Shown: one piece after another, positions 44,831 to 56,737 of the stretch
Layout of the letters: each line of letters opens with the position of its first letter
Position numbering within the stretch: position 1 is the stretch's first letter
NCBI RefSeq assembly: GCF_013283195.1
Contig: NZ_JABEKT010000001.1
Location: 2,863,473 to 2,927,472 of the forward strand
Source: Ensifer adhaerens
GTDB taxonomy: Bacteria > Pseudomonadota > Alphaproteobacteria > Rhizobiales > Rhizobiaceae
Direction of reading: 5' to 3'
DNA length: 64,000 nucleotides
The notes under the pieces: model-generated
What the model was told of the DNA's origin: nothing
The model's input: only the letters and a program-made list of their open reading frames with translations
Database searches by the model: none
Made by a program: the position numbers and the translations under genes

Positions 44831-45514
44831 ATGTCGCTCACGCTTTATCTGCATCCGCTCGCCTCTTTCTGCCATAAGGTGCTGATCGCGCTCTACGAGA
44901 ACGACACGCCCTTCGACGCCAGCCTGGTGGACCTTCTGGACCCTGAGGAGGCGGCCCGCTTTGCCGAGCTCTGGCCGGTCGGCAAGATGCCGGTTCTGCG
45001 CGACAGCGCCCGCGACGCGACGATCCCGGAAACCTCTGTCATCATCGAGTATCTCGATCGCCACTATCCCGGCAGCCAACCGCTGATCCCTGGGGACGTC
45101 GACGCGGCGCTGCAGGCGAGGCTCTGGGATCGCTTCTTCGATCTCTACATCCACGTGCCGATGCAGAAGATCGTCACCGACACGCTGCGCAGCCCCGGCG
45201 AGAACGATCATCGCGGCGTCGCCGACGCCCGTTCGGCGCTTGGCGTCGCCTACGGCATGGCCGACCGGCATTTCGCCGCCAACGCCTTCGCCGGCGGCGC
45301 AGCCTTCAGCCTTGCCGATTGCGCGGCGGCGCCAGCGCTCTTCTATGGCGGTATCGTCGAGCCCTTCGCCGACAGCTACCCGCACCTGTCGGCCTATTTC
45401 GAACGGCTGCTCGAACGCCCGTCCATGCGCCGCGTGCTGGCCGAAGCACGGCCCTACTTCCACATGTTTCCCTACAAGGATCTCATGCCGGCGCGGTTTC
45501 TCACCGGCGGCTGA
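44831..45514 (+). CDS. Glutathione S-transferase
   Basis: The 227-residue protein has a GST N-terminal domain (LTLYLHPLASFCHKVLIALY, with PVGKMPVLRD and IPETSVIIEYLDRHYPG) and a C-terminal helical domain (FSLADCAAAPALFYGG). A cysteine in the active-site loop (SFCHK) points to a Beta/Omega-like or lignin-degradation-type GST. Start is the ATG of MSLTLYLHP; an in-frame extension of 62 codons crosses the upstream palindrome and is non-coding. Confidence 0.92.
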   Translation: MSLTLYLHPLASFCHKVLIALYENDTPFDASLVDLLDPEEAARFAELWPVGKMPVLRDSARDATIPETSVIIEYLDRHYPGSQPLIPGDVDAALQARLWDRFFDLYIHVPMQKIVTDTLRSPGENDHRGVADARSALGVAYGMADRHFAANAFAGGAAFSLADCAAAPALFYGGIVEPFADSYPHLSAYFERLLERPSMRRVLAEARPYFHMFPYKDLMPARFLTGG

Positions 45515-45551
45515 AGTCGGCCGCCGGCGAACTCCAGGATACGGACTGAGA

Positions 45552-46532
45552 CTACTCGACCTGCTTCGGCGGCGTGCCGATTGGAAACGCGATGGTGACG
45601 AAGCCGGCGGTGCCTTCCGGGCGGTTCTTGGCTGCGAATTCCTGGAAGACCTTCAAGGTCAGCGACACGGGCGTTTCGGCCACCTTGAAATTGTAGCCGA
45701 GCGTACCGCCGACGGCGGCGATGCGACCCTTGAAATCGCCGAGTCTTGCCCCTGAGCCACTATCGCCCGTCACCTGCTGGTAGAAGTAGCCGGCGACACC
45801 GGCGGAAAACTGCGGGCTGAAATGCTGGGTAACGGCCCATTCCGCGTGGAATTCCGTGCCCGTGCGATAGTTCGTCGCCGGGTTCTCGCCGTTGAAGGTA
45901 ATACCGGTGGCACCCGAAAGATCGAAGCCGGTTTCCGGGTTGAACCACGTGCCGGCAAACGTCAGGTCGCCTGCCCAGCGGTTGAAGGAAATGTTGGCAA
46001 GCTCGCCCTTCTGGTAGTCGCCGATCGGAATGTTGAGGCTGGCATTCGCCGTCCAGTGGAAATCGCCCTCATGCCAGCCGAGCGAGGCGCCGAGCACAGG
46101 GTCGCCGATGGTAAAGACCGAGTCGGAGGCCGAGGCCGAGCGGCCGGCACGCGGGGCTGAAAGCGTCGCGTCGACATTGGGCCCACCGAAGGGCACGATC
46201 GCGCTCAAACCGAGATTGCCGCCAAGCACCTCCTCGGGCATGACCCAGAGGCCGGTGCCGAAGACGCCGACCAGGTTCGCCTTGACGTCGCCGACGATCT
46301 CGCCGCCGAGGGGAAGCTGCTTGTTGCCCTTGAGCTCGCCTACATAGAAGTAGTTGTCGTTCTGGAAATAGGTTCCGGGCGGCGCAAGCAGGCCGGCCAA
46401 TGGGCCGCGGGCACCGAGCAGATAGAAGCCCGCGCCGTTTTCGGCGGCCTCGGCCACCGAAAACGGCGCGATTGCCAATGTCAGGCCAGCGGCAACAGCC
46501 GACGCGGAAGCTAGGCTTTTGGCGTATTTCAT
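45552..46532 (-). CDS. Outer-membrane protein of the phenol-degradation MetA/SphA type
   Basis: A 326-residue protein with a signal peptide (MKYAKSLASASAVAAGLTLA...VAEA) and a beta-barrel-like mature part rich in alternating aromatic residues: GPLAGLLAPPGTYFQNDNYF at the start, YQKGELANISFNRWAGDL in the middle, and a final strand GFVTIAFPIG. This is the COG4313 family, named for genes in aromatic degradation clusters; it may be a channel for hydrophobic substrates. No degradation genes are nearby. Convergent with the GST gene. Confidence 0.85.
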   Translation of the reverse strand: MKYAKSLASASAVAAGLTLAIAPFSVAEAAENGAGFYLLGARGPLAGLLAPPGTYFQNDNYFYVGELKGNKQLPLGGEIVGDVKANLVGVFGTGLWVMPEEVLGGNLGLSAIVPFGGPNVDATLSAPRAGRSASASDSVFTIGDPVLGASLGWHEGDFHWTANASLNIPIGDYQKGELANISFNRWAGDLTFAGTWFNPETGFDLSGATGITFNGENPATNYRTGTEFHAEWAVTQHFSPQFSAGVAGYFYQQVTGDSGSGARLGDFKGRIAAVGGTLGYNFKVAETPVSLTLKVFQEFAAKNRPEGTAGFVTIAFPIGTPPKQVE

Positions 46533-46765
46533 GACAGTGATTCCCCTCGAATCTCAGCCGTGACGATACCATTTCACCGTGTGTGAGCCAGCCCTAAGAA
46601 AACGGGAGGTCACTTTTGGGTCACGCGGGAAGCCGTCTGCGCGCAACTCGCGCCCGCGGCCTTGCAGCCGCCCTCGGCGCCGCTACCTTACGCCCGACGC
46701 CTCGCCTCTCGCTGTAGGGGCGCTTCGCCCCATCTGGCGACATCGACCAGCAAAGGAGCCTGACC

Positions 46766-47815
46766 ATGGAATACCGGCTGCTCGGCCGCTCCGGCCTGAA
46801 GATCTCGACACTGACAATGGGAACGATGACGATCGGCGGCGGCGGCAAGTTCGCGCAGGTCGGCAATGTCGGCCTCGACGAGGCGCGCCGCTATGTCGAC
46901 ATGTGCCTCGATGCCGGCGTCAACCTGATCGACACCGCCGACATCTATTCCACCGGCGGCTCGGAGGAGATCATTGGCGATATCCTCGGCGGCAAGCGCA
47001 AGAACGGCGTGCTTGTCGCCACCAAGGCGCGCTTCAACATGGGACCGGGCCCGAACGATGGCGGGCTCTCGCGCCATCACCTGATTGCCGCCTGCGAGGC
47101 GAGCCTCAGGCGGTTGAAAACCGACGTCATCGATCTCTACCAGGTGCACGAATGGGACGGCCAGACGCCGCTCGAAGAAACAATGGAGGCGCTCGACACG
47201 CTCGTCCATCACGGCAAGGTGCGGTATATCGGCTGCTCCAACTATTCCGGCTGGCACATCATGAAGGCGCTCGGCATCAGCGCGCTCGACCGCCGCCATC
47301 GCTTCGTCAGCCAGCAGATCCACTACACGCTCGAGGCGCGCGAGGCCGAATACGAGCTGCTGCCGATCAGCATCGACCAGGGGCTCGGCGTGCTCGTCTG
47401 GAGCCCGCTTGCCGGCGGCCTGCTTTCCGGCAAGCATCGGCGCAACCAGACGCCGGATGGCACCCGCCAGCTTGCCGGCTGGAACGAGCCGCCGATCCGC
47501 GACGAGGAGCGGTTGTGGAAGATCGTCGACATGTTGGTGGCAATTGCAGGCGAACGCGGCGTCTCGCCGGCACAGGTTGCGCTTGCCTGGCTGATCGACC
47601 GCAAGGGTGTGACCTCGGTGATCATCGGCGGGCGCAAGGAGGAACAGTTCCGCGACAATCTCGCCGCCGCCAGCCTGAAACTGACCGACGAGGAGCGCGA
47701 ACTGCTCGATGCCGTCAGCCTGCCGCCGGTGCTCTATCCCTATTGGCACCAGCTGCGCAGCGCCAAGGACCGGCTCGGCGAGGCCGATCTGTCGCTGCTG
47801 GGGCCGCATGTTTGA
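46766..47815 (+). CDS. Aldo/keto reductase
   Basis: A 349-residue TIM-barrel oxidoreductase with AKR motifs: MEYRLLGRSGLKISTLTMGT, the catalytic Asp-Tyr pair in GVNLIDTADIYSTGGSEEII, the strand [16 protein letters not shown], and NADPH-binding VTSVIIGGRKEEQFRDNL. It reduces carbonyls with NADPH; substrate unknown. An AAAGGAG site precedes the ATG. Two REP-like elements in its 3' flank may terminate or stabilise the transcript. Confidence 0.94.
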   Translation: MEYRLLGRSGLKISTLTMGTMTIGGGGKFAQVGNVGLDEARRYVDMCLDAGVNLIDTADIYSTGGSEEIIGDILGGKRKNGVLVATKARFNMGPGPNDGGLSRHHLIAACEASLRRLKTDVIDLYQVHEWDGQTPLEETMEALDTLVHHGKVRYIGCSNYSGWHIMKALGISALDRRHRFVSQQIHYTLEAREAEYELLPISIDQGLGVLVWSPLAGGLLSGKHRRNQTPDGTRQLAGWNEPPIRDEERLWKIVDMLVAIAGERGVSPAQVALAWLIDRKGVTSVIIGGRKEEQFRDNLAAASLKLTDEERELLDAVSLPPVLYPYWHQLRSAKDRLGEADLSLLGPHV

Positions 47816-47842
47816 AAATGCCAGGTTGCGGTCTGGACAAAA

Positions 47843-47892
47843 GCCCCTCATCCGGCCTGCCGGCCACCTTCTCCCCGCAAGCGGGGAGAAGG
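47843..47892. repeat. REP-like palindromic element, copy R4
   Basis: GCCCCTCATCCGGCCTGCCG, then GCCACCTTCTCCCCGCAAGC, then GGGGAGAAGG. Hairpin core CCTTCTCCCCGC/GCGGGGAGAAGG. It starts 27 bp after the aldo/keto reductase stop. Confidence 0.87.
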
Positions 47893-47987
47893 AAATCCGC
47901 GGCAACTGGCCGTACTCAAGGTTATGCTCTGACGGTGGCTTCGTTTCAGCAGCCAACGTGATGTGCCGGTGCCACCGCGATTCACGT

Positions 47988-48028
47988 CCCCTCTCCCCGC
48001 CTGCGGGGAGAGGGTTAGGGTGAGGGGC
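47988..48028. repeat. REP-like palindromic element, copy R5
   Basis: CCCCTCTCCCCGC CT GCGGGGAGAGG, then GTTAGGGTGAGGGGC; same subtype as R1, inverted. With R4 it forms a convergent pair 95 bp apart in front of the toxin-antitoxin operon. Confidence 0.85.
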
Positions 48029-48156
48029 AAACCCGAGGTATGGGCAATCAGGCCACGCTTGACCCATTGTCAGCCAGCGTTCCTAAACCGGTGCCAGTGC
48101 CGACGCACCCGAAAAAACCACGGCCCCTTGACTTCCCGCCCGAACCCTCCAATTTA

Positions 48157-48168
48157 TATCATATGATA
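48157..48168 (+). promoter_or_regulatory. Palindromic operator candidate of the toxin-antitoxin operon
   Basis: TATCATATGATA is a perfect 12-bp palindrome 27 bp before the antitoxin ATG. A TTGACT hexamer lies upstream at 48128-48133. The AT-rich palindrome stands out from the GC-rich flanks and is a likely site for autorepression by the Xre-type antitoxin. Confidence 0.6.
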
Positions 48169-48195
48169 CGACAGGCGAATTCATAGGAGACGATC

Positions 48196-48600
48196 ATGCC
48201 CAGCGCGCAGCCGGCTCTTGCCCCCGAACGGGATGCCGCAAGACATGAGGAAGCCGTCATCGTCAAGGCGGTGGTGAGGGCCTGCGACTTGTGGAAGCTG
48301 ACCAACAAGGAAGCATCGCAGCTCTTCGACGTGCCGATCGCCACCTGGAACCGGATGAAGGCTGGCGATTTCAAGGGCCGGCTCGATCAGGACAAGCGCA
48401 TGCGTGCCAGCCTGATCGTCGGCATCTTCAAGAGCCTGCGCCTCTATTTCAACGGGCCGCTGACCTACCAATGGCCAAAGGCAGTCAATACCGGCCCTGT
48501 GTTTGACGGCCAGTCTCCGGTCGATCTGATGATCGAGGGCGGCATACCGGCGATGATGAAAGTGCGCCGCTATCTCGATGGCCTGCGCGGCGGCCTATGA
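48196..48600 (+). CDS. Xre/MbcA/ParS-type antitoxin (DUF2384)
   Basis: The 134-residue protein has an N-terminal Xre-like helical part (about 20-70: VVRACDLWKLTNKEASQLFD, VPIATWNRMKAGDFKG) and a C-terminal DUF2384 region (about 75-134: ...KAVNTGPVFDGQSPVDLMIE then GGIPAMMKVRRYLDGLRGG). The C-terminus neutralises the RES toxin, and the protein represses the operon in related systems. Its stop overlaps the toxin start (ATGA). The AGGAGA site is 7 nt upstream. Confidence 0.92.
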   Translation: MPSAQPALAPERDAARHEEAVIVKAVVRACDLWKLTNKEASQLFDVPIATWNRMKAGDFKGRLDQDKRMRASLIVGIFKSLRLYFNGPLTYQWPKAVNTGPVFDGQSPVDLMIEGGIPAMMKVRRYLDGLRGGL

Positions 48601-49286
48601 TCCCTGAGATCGATTTCACCGATCCCGCCACCGTCCGGCTGATCTCGACCGCCTATATCGACGAGCCGGCCGTCAAGCCGCTTTGCGACGACGAGGACGA
48701 TATCGAGATCCTCAACCGGCTGGAAGCCTTGACGTCTGCGCGGCTGAGCCCGCTGGCGCTTCCCGCCGGCGTCAGCCCCGCCGAGCTTCTGAATGACAGT
48801 TTCGGCTATGGCTGGTCGCTGATCAACGCCGCCTTCTGCCACGCCCGCCCGCCGGGCAACCGCTTCAACACCGAGGATCGCGGCGCCTGGTACTGCGCCT
48901 TCGGCGACAATGCACTCGAAACCTGCCAGGCCGAGATCGTCTATCACCGCACCCGGGCGCTGGCCGACGCCGGCATCTTTCAGGATATCGGCGCCTATCG
49001 CGAGCTGATCGCCGGCTTCACCTGCCGCTTCCACGATGTGCGCGGAGAAAAGGACGCCGCCTATCTCGGTCCCGACCCGGCCCTTGCCTATCCCGCCGGC
49101 CAGGCGCTCGCCGCGACAATCTTTGCCGATGGTGGCAACGGCCTGATCTACCCCTCCGCCCGCCATGCCCAAGGCGAATGCATCGCCGTCTTCCGCCCCG
49201 CTGTCATCCAGAACATCCGCCAGGGCCGCACCATCACCTTCGCGTGGAAGGGCACGCGGGAGCCGGAGATCCGACGCGAAGGCTGA
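48597..49286 (+). CDS. RES domain toxin (NAD+-degrading)
   Basis: The 229-residue protein carries the RES domain that gives the family its name: Arg in PPGNRFNTEDRGAWYCAF, Glu in ETCQAEIVYHR, and Ser in GNGLIYPSARHAQGECIAVF. RES toxins hydrolyse NAD+ and stop growth. Start ATG overlaps the antitoxin stop by 4 nt, so synthesis is coupled and antitoxin comes first. Both genes appear intact. Confidence 0.92.
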   Translation: MIPEIDFTDPATVRLISTAYIDEPAVKPLCDDEDDIEILNRLEALTSARLSPLALPAGVSPAELLNDSFGYGWSLINAAFCHARPPGNRFNTEDRGAWYCAFGDNALETCQAEIVYHRTRALADAGIFQDIGAYRELIAGFTCRFHDVRGEKDAAYLGPDPALAYPAGQALAATIFADGGNGLIYPSARHAQGECIAVFRPAVIQNIRQGRTITFAWKGTREPEIRREG

Positions 49287-49362
49287 GGGTGCCGCAGCCG
49301 TGCTGCGTAAGCCAAGAGTTGCACGAGCCCGAAGCGTTCAGCCGATCGTACAATTCTTGCCC

Positions 49363-49472
49363 TCATTCCGGCCCTGTGCCGGAACCCAGCCAGCCCAAGT
49401 CCTTGGGCTGAAAGACGCGTTCCTGACGTGAACGACGTCAGGTCACTCGATTCCGGCACAAGGCCGGAATGA
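49363..49472. repeat. Long inverted repeat with 21-bp arms
   Basis: Arm 1 at 49363-49383 (TCATTCCGGCCCTGTGCCGG A) and arm 2 at 49452-49472 are reverse complements with one mismatch. Each arm is also a small palindrome, and the 68-bp loop contains CCTGACGT...ACGTCAGG. This would form a large cruciform or hairpin behind the RES gene. The rest of the 49287-49668 spacer has no gene. Confidence 0.75.
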
Positions 49473-49668
49473 GGGAAGTTGAACCGGTCACCCTCCCCGT
49501 CGAACATTTCGCGGTGGCCAACCGCCCGGCGTTTGGGAACTGGCCGAAACGCCGCCCGTCGGCAGGCTGGCGAGTAGCTGAGCCGTACCAGCGGCGGGTG
49601 TGCACACCATCACCGGCAGATGTTCCACGGTTCCCGCCCGCAGTCCCTTCGCGTTTGCCGGGGCGCCA

Positions 49669-50160
49669 TTACTGAGCGGCCTGGCAAGCCCGCAGCGCCT
49701 TGAAGGCGGCATCGGTTCCCGCCAGTTTCACGACAATGGGATTGCCGCCCGCCGGCGTAATCGTCACAGCCGTCTTCTTGGCCAGGTCGTAGATGAAGTC
49801 AGGATTGTTGACCCACACAAACGCACCGCGATAGCCGTCCATCACCTGGCCCTTCGCCTCGCCACTGAATTTCTCGCCATCGACATCGAACAGAACCGCG
49901 AGCTTCTCGTCGGCTGCAACATTGGCATCAGCCTTTGTGTAGAGCGCCATGTAACCGCGCAGCGCCGCCGTTGCATCGATACCCATCTGAACTTGTGTCC
50001 CGTCTGCATTTGATTTCGTAATCAAGCATCCCGGTCCCATGTTGTCCTTCACCAGAATGTCCCAGCCGGCTTCCGAGCCGAATTTACTCTGGGCCATCGC
50101 ACCCGTTGCAACGAGGGCGGTGAAAGCCACTGTCAGTCCAACTGCAATCTCCGTTTTCAT
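49669..50160 (-). CDS. Secreted protein, unknown function
   Basis: The 163-residue protein has a signal peptide (MKTEIAVGLTVAFTALVATGAMAQ) and a soluble mature part with ILVKDNMGPGCLITKSNADG, LFDVDGEKFSGEAKGQ and a C-terminal FKALRACQAAQ; two cysteines could pair in the periplasm. The layout resembles periplasmic invasion-associated-type proteins of Rhizobiales, but I cannot assign a family with certainty. AGGAGA site before the ATG. Upstream (50161-50546) 386 bp hold no gene. Confidence 0.75.
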   Translation of the reverse strand: MKTEIAVGLTVAFTALVATGAMAQSKFGSEAGWDILVKDNMGPGCLITKSNADGTQVQMGIDATAALRGYMALYTKADANVAADEKLAVLFDVDGEKFSGEAKGQVMDGYRGAFVWVNNPDFIYDLAKKTAVTITPAGGNPIVVKLAGTDAAFKALRACQAAQ

Positions 50161-50546
50161 AGCAATCTCCTTTTGGTTAGCAGAAATTACCTAGCCAAGC
50201 GCGGAGGACGCCGTTGGGGGCGACGCCAAAAAGGGTGCGCCGCAACGGCTTCAACACGAGTTTGCGGGCGAGAACAGAGACTGCAACTGCGGCATTCTAA
50301 TGGAGCCGAGAGAAATACTGTCGGCGTTACCGCCTGGATTGCACCGGCAATAAAATAATTCCGTGTATTAACCGCTCATTAAACTTGGAATCACCGGAAA
50401 GTTGATAACGTGAACGCGGCGGCTTGCTTTCGGGCATAGCCGTCAAACGCAGATCACGCAGGCAACCCTAGGGCGTTCGGCAACGGGCGCCCTTTGCGTT
50501 TCTCCGTCAAACGGGGCCGAGCAACGACACCAGATGCGATAACATC

Positions 50547-51446
<900 letters not shown>

Positions 51447-51606
51447 TCATGAATTCTCCTCATAAGCCCTTGCGACATTTACCATCTAATCCTGATCAAT
51501 CCCACGCCTTAAATTGCCTGAGACGACACAACCACGTCAGGCCCACCATCGGACCCCACATCAGGCCCAATTGGGGGCCACGCGGCATTTACAAAGGATC
51601 GAGGCC

Positions 51607-53089
<1,483 letters not shown>

Positions 53090-53118
53090 TCGCCAACAGC
53101 ATGAAAGGACCAACAGGG

Positions 53119-53856
53119 ATGGAAGGTATCAGGGACAAGGTCGTCGTCATCACCGGCGCCAGCAGCGGCCTCGGCGAGGCAACGGTTCGCCGGCTTGCCC
53201 GGGAAGGCGCCCGGCTAGTGCTGGGCGCGCGCCGCATCGACAGGCTGCAGGCACTCGCCGACGAACTCTCGCTCGGCAGGCAATCAGCACTTCAAACCGA
53301 CGTCACGTCGTTCGAGGAGGTCACGCGCCTGGTCGACCATGCGGTCACCCTCTATGGCCGCATCGATGTCATGCTCAACAATGCCGGGCTGATGCCGCAT
53401 TCGCCGCTCGAGCGCTGCAAGGTGGACGATTGGGACCGCACCATCGACGTCAACCTGAAGGGCGTGCTCTACGGCATCGGCGCGGCACTCCCGCACATGA
53501 AGGCGCAGATGGGCGGCCACGTCATCAACGTCTCGTCGGTTGCCGGCCACAAGGTCGGCCCCGGCGGTGCGGTCTATGCCGCCACCAAGCATGCCGTGCG
53601 GGTGATCTCGGAAGGATTGCGGCAGGAGGTAAAACCCTACAACATCCGCACGACCATCATTTCGCCCGGTGCCGTTGCGACCGAACTGCCCGACAGTGTC
53701 ACCGAAACGGACGTCGCGCAGAATGTGCGCGCCCTCTATGAGCGCGTGGCGATCCCCGCCGACAGCTTCGCGCGCGCCGTCGTCTTTGCCATGAGCCAGC
53801 CTGAGGATGTCGACATCAACGAGATCCTGTTCCGCCCGACCGCGCAGGAATACTGA
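53119..53856 (+). CDS. Short-chain dehydrogenase/reductase
   Basis: A 245-residue classical SDR: cofactor motif [10 protein letters not shown] (TGxxxGxG), NNAG in [10 protein letters not shown], catalytic Ser in [10 protein letters not shown], and YxxxK in VYAATKHA. The residue pattern ARRIDR after the second strand favours NADP(H). The ATG at 53119 has AAAGGA 9 nt upstream; an ATG at 53101 lies within that site. Last gene of the cupin/AKR/SDR group. Confidence 0.94.
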   Translation: MEGIRDKVVVITGASSGLGEATVRRLAREGARLVLGARRIDRLQALADELSLGRQSALQTDVTSFEEVTRLVDHAVTLYGRIDVMLNNAGLMPHSPLERCKVDDWDRTIDVNLKGVLYGIGAALPHMKAQMGGHVINVSSVAGHKVGPGGAVYAATKHAVRVISEGLRQEVKPYNIRTTIISPGAVATELPDSVTETDVAQNVRALYERVAIPADSFARAVVFAMSQPEDVDINEILFRPTAQEY

Positions 53857-53945
53857 CGGGCATTGCTCTGGCTGCCCGAAGAAGTTCGGCCGGCGCAGGG
53901 CGCCGGCCGACAATCGTCGAGAAAACCGGATAGGACCGCCCGGAC

Positions 53946-55607
53946 TTACCGCGGCGCCAGCCCCTCCAGCTCGTTCAGCCGCTTCATTGCCGCCTGTTGT
54001 GCCAGCAGACCGTAGTTGATGCCGCTCGCGTTCAGCGTACTGCCTGCCTGGTAGGGGAACTGGTTGAAATCGGAGAAGAACTCCTTGATCTTGCCCTGGA
54101 CCGGGACGAGCAGCCACATGTTGCGGGCGAGGAAATCCATGGCTCCGCCCCCTTCCTTGATGCCGCGTTCGTAAGGATCCATTCTAAGATTGGCAATGTT
54201 TGCCCAGCTTGGCACCTCGCGCGTCGCCGTCGCAATGTTGCCCTCGCTGTTGATGGCGAAACTCAGCTTCCAGTCGTTCCAGCGGATGGCATTGAGATTG
54301 CCGCCCTGGTCGAAATAATAGACGGAGTCGCGCGGCGGTTCCTTTGCCTCGCCCTTGAGAAGTTCGGTCAGGTCAAAGCCGTCAAGGTGAACCTTGAAGG
54401 ACTTGGTTCCCGCCTGGAAGCCTTCCTTCATCTGCCCCTTGACGTCGTTGATGCCGGCGGCCGTGGCGAAGGTCGGCAGCCAGTCCATCAGCGTCACGGG
54501 ATCGTTGATCTGCGTGCCCGGCTTCACCACGCCCGGCCAGCGCACCATCATCGGGATGCGGAAGCCGCCCTCCCAGGTGGTGCCCTTTTCGCCATGGAAC
54601 ATCGTCATGGCACCATCGGGCCAAAGCGCGATCTCGGCGCCATTGTCGGTGGTGTAGAGCACGATGGTGTTCTCGGTGATGCCGAGGTCGTCGAGTTGCT
54701 GGAGAAGCTGCCCGACGTGGCCGTCATGCTCCACCATGCCGTCGGCATGGATGCCCTTGCCAGTCTTGCCAAGCGAGTCCGGCTTCAGGTGCGTGAAAAT
54801 GTGCATGCGTGTCGAGTTGAACCAGACGAAGAACGGTTTGTCGGCCTTGTGCTGGCGATCGATGAAGTCCTTGGCGGCAGCCAGGAATTCCTCGTCCACG
54901 GTCTCCATGCGCTTGGTGTTGAGCGCGCCGGTGTCCTCGATCTTACCGTCGGCAAAGGAGTGGATGACGCCGCGGGGCCCGTACTTCTTCTTGAACTCCG
55001 GATCCTTCGGATAGAAGTAGCCTTCCGGCTCTTCCTCGGCATTGAGGTGGTAGAGATTGCCGAAGAATTCGTCGAAGCCATGGTTGGTCGGCAGGTGCTC
55101 GTCATGGTCGCCGAGGTGGTTCTTGCCAAACTGACCTGTCGCGTAGCCCTTGGTCTTTAGAACATCGGCGATGGTCGGCATCCAGTCCTGGATGCCGTGC
55201 GGGTCACCCGGCATGCCGATGGTCAAAAGCCCGGTGCGGAACGGCTCCTGACCGAGGATAAACGAGGCGCGGCCGGCGGTGCAGCTCTGCTGGCCATAGC
55301 TGTCGGTGAAGATCGCGCCCTCGGCCGCAATGCGGTCGATGTTCGGCGTGCGGTAGCCCATCAGGCCCATGGTGTAGGCGCTGATCTGCGGGACGCCGAT
55401 GTCGTCGCCGAAGATGACGAGAATGTTCGGCGGCTTGCCGCTGCCGGCGGCGGGCTGTTGCTGGGCCCTGGCCGCGTTGAGCGGCGCGCCGGAGCCGACC
55501 ATGGCGGCAGCGGCAAAGATCGTGCCGCCGAGAAGCAGGCTGCGACGATCGACGTCGAGTGAAGTCTGGGTTTCGCTGCTGGATGGCTTATCGACATTCT
55601 CTACCAT
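53946..55607 (-). CDS. Arylsulfatase-type sulfatase 2, Tat-exported
   Basis: The 553-residue protein has a Tat-type signal (DRRSLLLGG, cleavage after AARAQ) and the sulfatase fold: PNILVIFGDDIG (metal aspartates D68, D69), active-site QSCTAGRA with C109 as formylglycine precursor, GKNHLGD and TTDNG. It is closest in sequence pattern to sulfatase 3 (shared NLYHLNAEEEPE and GPRGVIHS). It converges with the SDR gene and is transcribed alone, with a palindrome 177 bp upstream. Substrate unknown. AGGAGA site before the ATG. Confidence 0.93.
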   Translation of the reverse strand: MVENVDKPSSSETQTSLDVDRRSLLLGGTIFAAAAMVGSGAPLNAARAQQQPAAGSGKPPNILVIFGDDIGVPQISAYTMGLMGYRTPNIDRIAAEGAIFTDSYGQQSCTAGRASFILGQEPFRTGLLTIGMPGDPHGIQDWMPTIADVLKTKGYATGQFGKNHLGDHDEHLPTNHGFDEFFGNLYHLNAEEEPEGYFYPKDPEFKKKYGPRGVIHSFADGKIEDTGALNTKRMETVDEEFLAAAKDFIDRQHKADKPFFVWFNSTRMHIFTHLKPDSLGKTGKGIHADGMVEHDGHVGQLLQQLDDLGITENTIVLYTTDNGAEIALWPDGAMTMFHGEKGTTWEGGFRIPMMVRWPGVVKPGTQINDPVTLMDWLPTFATAAGINDVKGQMKEGFQAGTKSFKVHLDGFDLTELLKGEAKEPPRDSVYYFDQGGNLNAIRWNDWKLSFAINSEGNIATATREVPSWANIANLRMDPYERGIKEGGGAMDFLARNMWLLVPVQGKIKEFFSDFNQFPYQAGSTLNASGINYGLLAQQAAMKRLNELEGLAPR

Positions 55608-55783
55608 GCTGATCGTCTCCTGTTGGTGAGGATTGCAGTCGTCGATTGCGCTGAAACTCGGGTTTTCGAACTTTTCTGAAAAGCCTGTCGGCATGCCGAA
55701 ACGCGTCATTAGTGACGGACATCGCTGGCGGCTCGCCAATTACGCCCGGAAAACTACCATGCATGAGGCCGTGGGTAGGAGTT

Positions 55784-55798
55784 ACGTAACAGTTACGT
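55784..55798 (-). promoter_or_regulatory. GTAAC-N-GTTAC palindrome upstream of sulfatase 2
   Basis: ACGTAAC-A-GTTACGT is a perfect 15-nt palindrome 177 bp before the sulfatase 2 start, extended on one side by a further GTTACG. The same core occurs before sulfatase 3 (62381) and, less perfectly, near the DUF1254 gene and at 34573 and 12816. Confidence 0.55.
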
Positions 55799-56012
55799 GG
55801 CACCCGATCGACCGACAGAAGCACCAACGCCGCGCATCGCCGCGCCCCCATGACCGAGGTGCCGACAAGACCGCAAGCCAATTCGTACGCGGTCGAAATT
55901 CGCTCTCTCCCACCTGCCCCGCAATGTTGCGGCAATCCGGATGCGCAATCTCTCAACCGTCAATTTCCAGCCGCCCTGACGCATGACCGGGGATGCAAAC
56001 TTGAGGATGTGA

Positions 56013-56465
56013 ATGCCGATATCCCTGCTGCCGGCCGAGGCCGTGGAAGCCGATGCCATCCGCAATCTGAGGGTCGATGAGAGCCAGACGGATTTCATCG
56101 CCAGCAACGACGAATCGCTGGAAGAACTGGCCGAACGCCCGGAATGCGTCGGCTTTGCCGTCATGGCCGAGGGAGAGCCCGTCGGTTTTGCCATGTACGC
56201 GCTCGACCCTGACGACGGCAACCACTGGATCTACCGGTTGATGATCGACATCAGCCATCAGGGCAAGGGGTTTGGCGGCAAGGCGCTCGCCGCGTTGGTC
56301 GAGACGATGGCGACCATCCCCGGATGCGACGCGATCTATCTCGGGGTCTACCCGGACAACACCCGCGCCGACGCGCTCTACCAGCGCTTCGGCTTTCGCG
56401 AAACGGGCCAGAGCATCGGCGGCGAAACCGTGCTCAGGCTCGATCTTGCCGGCATGAAAACCTAA
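56013..56465 (+). CDS. GNAT family N-acetyltransferase
   Basis: The 150-residue protein has a complete GNAT core: GFAVMAEGEPVGFAMYALD, the catalytic strand IYRLMIDISHQGKGFGGKAL with the acetyl-CoA loop (Q/RxxGxG/A), and AIYLGVYPDNTRADALYQRF then GFRETG. It acetylates a small amine, possibly spermidine-like, as the arrangement resembles BltD/SpeG-type enzymes. It is alone on its strand between sulfatase 2 and the porin gene. Confidence 0.9.
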   Translation: MPISLLPAEAVEADAIRNLRVDESQTDFIASNDESLEELAERPECVGFAVMAEGEPVGFAMYALDPDDGNHWIYRLMIDISHQGKGFGGKALAALVETMATIPGCDAIYLGVYPDNTRADALYQRFGFRETGQSIGGETVLRLDLAGMKT

Positions 56466-56737
56466 TCCAGCGGGCAGTCGCGCCACCTCGACTAGCCCGG
56501 GAAATCCGCGATTCCACGGGGGCGCCGGCCACAACCACCAGTAAACTCAGGCGAGCAATGTGAGATTTTGCCGCACGCCGGAAATCGACAAATATGAAGC
56601 AATTATAATAGATTAAAACACATGTAGATACAAAGCCTTATCGGCGTGGACCGTTAACGGAGAAAATTCACATAACTTCAAGTTGCATGCTGTGGCATAT
56701 TTGTGACAGCAACTCTGATCACTGCTTGCTAGAAGCC

